Below, in pieces: positions 7,177-9,465 of a DNA stretch of 9,465 nt. Made by a program: the position numbers and the translations under genes. Below the pieces are notes generated by a model. The model did not search any database. It saw only the letters and a list, made by a program, of their open reading frames with translations, and had not been told where the DNA came from. This DNA comes from Oscillospiraceae bacterium (GTDB taxonomy: Bacteria > Bacillota > Clostridia > Oscillospirales > Oscillospiraceae). Numbering within the stretch: the stretch's first letter is position 1; every line of letters starts with the position of its first letter. Location: assembly GCA_902783825.1 (NCBI GenBank), contig CACZSJ010000068.1, positions 1-9,465 on the forward strand, read 5' to 3'.

Positions 7177-7196
7177 AAAAGCGGGATCGCACCCGC
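7177..7196 (-). terminator. Weak attenuator-like stem in the intra-operon gap
   Basis: On the minus strand GCGGG-TGCGAT-CCCGC (7196-7181) is followed directly by TTTT (7180-7177). The stem has only five pairs and the T-run only four bases, so at most partial termination between the CoA-transferase and the MaoC-like gene is expected. It sits inside a larger potential closing stem (7152-7159 with 7199-7206). Confidence 0.3.
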
Positions 7197-7262
7197 GGGC
7201 AGGTCCTACGTATGCTTACTGTGTTTGCCGATCCCCTTGAGAAGACCGGCGGTATTGCGGGA

Positions 7263-8810
7263 TTAGAGGGTCAGGCCCATCTTCTCCTCGCGGAACAGAC
7301 GCTCGTCCATGAGCTTGACGTCCTTCATGATGGGCTTGAATCCCATGTGCGCCAGGATGTCCTTCTCAATGTCGACGCCAGGGGCAACCTCGGTCAGCTC
7401 AACGCCTTCCTTGGTCAGCTTGAAGACCGCACGCTCGGTGACGTACAGAACGGGCTGACCCACGGACTGGGCATACTCACCAGAGAAGGTGACCTGCTCA
7501 ACAGCCTTGACCAGCTTGTCCTTCTTGCCTTCCTGCTCGATGACCAGCTTGCCGTCCTTCACCGCAACCTTCAGGCCGCCGGCAGTAAAGGTGCCGCAGT
7601 AGACAACCTTCTTGGCGTTCTGGGTGATGTTGATGAAGCCGCCGCAGCCGGCGATCTTGGGACCGAACTTGGACACGTTGATGTTGCCCTTTTCGTCCAT
7701 TTCAGCAAGGCCCAGGCAGGCCAGATCCAGGTTGCCGCCATCATAGAAGTCAAACTGATAGGGCTGATCCAGGATGCAGTCGGGGTTGGTAGCAGCGCCG
7801 AAGTCGCCGCCGCCCATGGGGATACCGCCAACGGTGCCGCCCTCAGCGGTCAGGCAGAGCTGATCGCCCAGACCTTCCTCGGCCGCCACAGTGGCAACGC
7901 CTTCGGGAACGCCGATGCCCAGGTTAACCACGGAGTTGGGAACCAGCTCCATAGCGGCACGGCGGGCCATGATCTTACGCTCGGTCATGCCCATGGGAGC
8001 AATGGCGTCCACGGGAACGCGGACCTCTCCCGAGTAGGCGGGATTGTAGTCGGTGCCGTTGGTCTGCTTGTGGGTGCCCGGAGCAGCCTTGACAACGTAG
8101 TCAACATAGACGCCGGGAACCTTCACGTAGCGGGTGTCCAGATTGCCGTAAGCGACAACGTCTTCCACCTGGGCGATAACAATACCGCCGGAGGACTTGG
8201 CCGCCTGGGCAATGGAAACGGCTTCAGCATACAGAGCCTCGTGCTGGAAGCTCAGGTTGCCCTTGGTATCCGCATAGGTGGCGCGGATGATACCAACGTT
8301 GATGGGCATAGACTTGTAGAGCAGCTTCTCTTCGCCGTTGATCTCGATCAGCTGAACGGGATCGTCGTTCTTGGCCATCTCGTTGAGCTTGCCGCCCTCG
8401 TTGCGGGGGTCGACAAAGGTCTTCAGACCGACATGGGTGATGACGCCGGGCTTGCGGGCCGCGATGTCACGGAACAGGTGAGAAATAACGCCCTGGGGGA
8501 AGTTGTAAGCAGCGCACTTGTTCTCAAGGGCCAGCTTCTGGATACGCGGGGTCAGACCATAGTGGCCGCCGATGATCTTGGTGACAAGACCTTCTTCGCC
8601 CAGATGGTTCAGACCTCTCTCCTTGCCGTCGCCCTGGCCAGCGGCATAGACGATGGTCAGGCCGGCGGGATGGCCGGTTTCCAGGAAGGTCTGCTGAATG
8701 GTGGCAGTGACGTCCTCGGGATGCACGCATCCGACAAAGCCGGAGAAGCCGAGGGTATCGCCGTCTTTAATGGCGGCAACTGCTTCTGCTGCGGTTACGA
8801 ATTTTGCCAT
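7263..8810 (-). CDS. Family I acyl-CoA:acetate/3-ketoacid (or propionate) CoA-transferase, fused alpha-beta subunits
   Basis: A 515-residue cytoplasmic enzyme with both subunit-like halves fused, as in YdiF and clostridial propionate CoA-transferase (about 520-530 residues). It moves CoA between an acyl-CoA donor such as acetyl-CoA and a free carboxylic acid through a glutamyl-CoA thioester. The N-terminal half has GFSGFVGCVHPED; the C-terminal half has NLGIGVPEGVA and TAEGGTVGGIP, whose Glu323 is the expected catalytic residue (Glu324 in Clostridium propionicum Pct). ATG 8810 is chosen because GGAGGT (8826-8821) lies ten bases upstream; an upstream in-frame TTG at 8828 overlaps that site and cannot use it. 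It follows the crotonase gene by 51 bp. The exact acid (3-hydroxybutyrate, acetoacetate, lactate, propionate or butyrate) cannot be told from sequence. Confidence 0.92.
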   Translation of the reverse strand: MAKFVTAAEAVAAIKDGDTLGFSGFVGCVHPEDVTATIQQTFLETGHPAGLTIVYAAGQGDGKERGLNHLGEEGLVTKIIGGHYGLTPRIQKLALENKCAAYNFPQGVISHLFRDIAARKPGVITHVGLKTFVDPRNEGGKLNEMAKNDDPVQLIEINGEEKLLYKSMPINVGIIRATYADTKGNLSFQHEALYAEAVSIAQAAKSSGGIVIAQVEDVVAYGNLDTRYVKVPGVYVDYVVKAAPGTHKQTNGTDYNPAYSGEVRVPVDAIAPMGMTERKIMARRAAMELVPNSVVNLGIGVPEGVATVAAEEGLGDQLCLTAEGGTVGGIPMGGGDFGAATNPDCILDQPYQFDFYDGGNLDLACLGLAEMDEKGNINVSKFGPKIAGCGGFINITQNAKKVVYCGTFTAGGLKVAVKDGKLVIEQEGKKDKLVKAVEQVTFSGEYAQSVGQPVLYVTERAVFKLTKEGVELTEVAPGVDIEKDILAHMGFKPIMKDVKLMDERLFREEKMGLTL

Positions 8811-8820
8811 ACTTGAATTT

Positions 8821-8826
8821 ACCTCC
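8821..8826 (-). promoter_or_regulatory. Ribosome binding site deciding the CoA-transferase start
   Basis: GGAGGT on the minus strand with a ten-base spacer to ATG 8810. It excludes the in-frame TTG at 8828, which would place the site inside the coding region. A small stem ACGTG/CACGT (8834-8850) lies just before it, between the two genes. Confidence 0.7.
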
Positions 8827-8861
8827 AAAACTAACGTGCCTGAGACACGTTGAATATGAAA

Positions 8862-9465
8862 TTACTTGTTTTTGGGGAGGGGTTCGCCGGTGAAGCTGGC
8901 TTTGCCCTTGTTGACAAAGGCGCCCATGCCTTCCACCTGGTCGGAGTTGGCAAAGCACAGACCGAACAGGTTGGACTCGTACAGGTTGCCGGAGACAAAG
9001 TCCATCTCCATGCCCTGATTGATGGCAGACTTGGCCAGCTGAACAGCGTTGGGGCTGTTGGAAGCGATCTTGGCAGCCATTTTCTTGGCGGCGGGAATCA
9101 GCTCCTCCAGAGGAACAACTTTCTGCACCAGACCCACAGCAAGAGCCTCTTCGGCTTTGATGCGGTTGCAGGTGTAGATCATCATCTTGGCAAAGCCCTT
9201 GCCGCACAGGCGGGACATGCGCTGGGTTCCGGCGAAGCCGGGGATGATGCCCAGGCCGCACTCGGGCTGTGCAAAGGAAGCGGTATCAGCAGCGATGCGG
9301 ATGTCGCAGGCCATGGCCAGCTCGCAGCCGCCGCCCAGAGCGAAACCGTTGACCGCGGCGATAACAGGCTGAGGCATATTCTCGATGATCTGGAAAGCCT
9401 TGCTGCCCAGGATGCCGTAGGCCTTGCCCTGAGCGGGATCCATCTCGTACATCTCCTTGATGTCA
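8862..9465 (-). CDS. crt: Crotonase, enoyl-CoA hydratase / 3-hydroxybutyryl-CoA dehydratase (5' end outside window)
   Basis: About 200 residues are visible, running off the right edge; a full enzyme is about 260, so some 60 N-terminal residues are missing. The first visible residues, DIKEM, are the tail of the GADIxxM oxyanion-hole motif. The core VNGFALGGGCELAMACDIRIA carries the second oxyanion glycine and the first catalytic Glu (GGCEL); the second catalytic Glu is in SFAQPE. Both glutamates present points to a true (S)-specific hydratase rather than an isomerase or decarboxylase. GLGIIPGFAGTQR and the C-terminal AKSAINQGMEMD region resemble clostridial Crt of butyrate formation. It is the most upstream gene of the operon seen here; its promoter is outside the window. 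Confidence 0.93.
   Translation of the reverse strand, partial: DIKEMYEMDPAQGKAYGILGSKAFQIIENMPQPVIAAVNGFALGGGCELAMACDIRIAADTASFAQPECGLGIIPGFAGTQRMSRLCGKGFAKMMIYTCNRIKAEEALAVGLVQKVVPLEELIPAAKKMAAKIASNSPNAVQLAKSAINQGMEMDFVSGNLYESNLFGLCFANSDQVEGMGAFVNKGKASFTGEPLPKNK

Noticed and set aside
7152..7206. tRNA-like fold
   Set aside because: An acceptor-like helix and a T-arm-like stem are present, but the 55-base span is too short, the T-loop lacks the TTC consensus, and there is no anticodon arm.
5231..7240. 669-codon plus-strand open frame
   Set aside because: It lies opposite two motif-intact minus-strand genes, runs through a strong terminator and a structured gap, has no ribosome site, and its translation is a Gly/Asp/His/Gln-rich low-complexity antisense product.
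7092..7262. Internal promoter ahead of the MaoC-like gene
   Set aside because: A TATAAA occurs on the minus strand (plus 7143-7149 region), but no acceptable -35 box lies at 16-18 bases; the nearest TTGAGA is about 23 bases away.
7212..8816. 534-codon plus-strand open frame
   Set aside because: It is antisense to the CoA-transferase, which has an intact catalytic motif and a good ribosome site. The composition is typical of a reverse-complement shadow.
1..9465. Mobile elements, CRISPR arrays, attachment sites or origins
   Set aside because: I saw no transposase or integrase motifs, no spaced direct repeats and no DnaA-box clusters. All gaps are under 200 bp and mostly explained by terminators and promoters.

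Overview
The window reads as an ordinary chromosomal stretch from a GC-rich anaerobic Clostridia-type Firmicute, most likely an Oscillospiraceae/Ruminococcaceae-like gut bacterium. The reasons are AGGAGG-type ribosome sites, a lipoprotein solute-binding protein of the Firmicutes type, a family II pyrophosphatase with a CBS/DRTGG insert, and a clostridial-style crotonase / CoA-transferase set. The taxonomic call is an inference from gene content and protein style. I see no mobile element, CRISPR array, rRNA or tRNA.

Left part (1-3407, + strand): a carbohydrate-uptake and glucan-processing cluster. It holds the 3' end of a PfkB/ribokinase-family sugar kinase (1-504), a family 1 solute-binding lipoprotein of an ABC sugar importer (531-1871), and a GH77 4-alpha-glucanotransferase, malQ (1926-3407). 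The genes are tightly packed. No importer permease or ATPase lies in the window, so those partners must be upstream or elsewhere.

Middle (3408-5311): malQ converges on a minus-strand CBS-DRTGG family II inorganic pyrophosphatase, ppaC-like (3518-5128). Two strong hairpins lie between them, each with a U-tract suited to one direction. The pyrophosphatase has its own sigma-A-like promoter (5166-5194) and a good ribosome site. A bidirectional-looking terminator (5243-5279) separates it from the next operon.

Right part (5312-9465, - strand): a four-gene operon transcribed right to left. Its genes are a crotonase-type enoyl-CoA hydratase (5' end outside the window), a fused-subunit family I CoA-transferase, a MaoC/PhaJ-like (R)-specific enoyl-CoA hydratase, and a GntP-family permease. 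Together they look like a module for taking up a short hydroxy acid such as 3-hydroxybutyrate, activating it to the CoA thioester by CoA transfer, and interconverting the (R)-3-hydroxyacyl-CoA, enoyl-CoA and (S)-3-hydroxyacyl-CoA forms. That would feed butyrate formation or thiolytic breakdown. The arrangement recalls the Bacillus subtilis yxjC-scoAB neighbourhood (GntP permease beside a CoA-transferase). A 199-bp gap inside the operon (7064-7262) contains a GNRA-tetraloop hairpin and a weak attenuator-like stem. It is the most unexplained non-coding stretch here.

I did not find a convincing wholly new system. The best leads are the two hydratases of opposite stereochemistry in one operon, the structured gap between them, the permease-less binding-protein cluster, and the back-to-back terminators.
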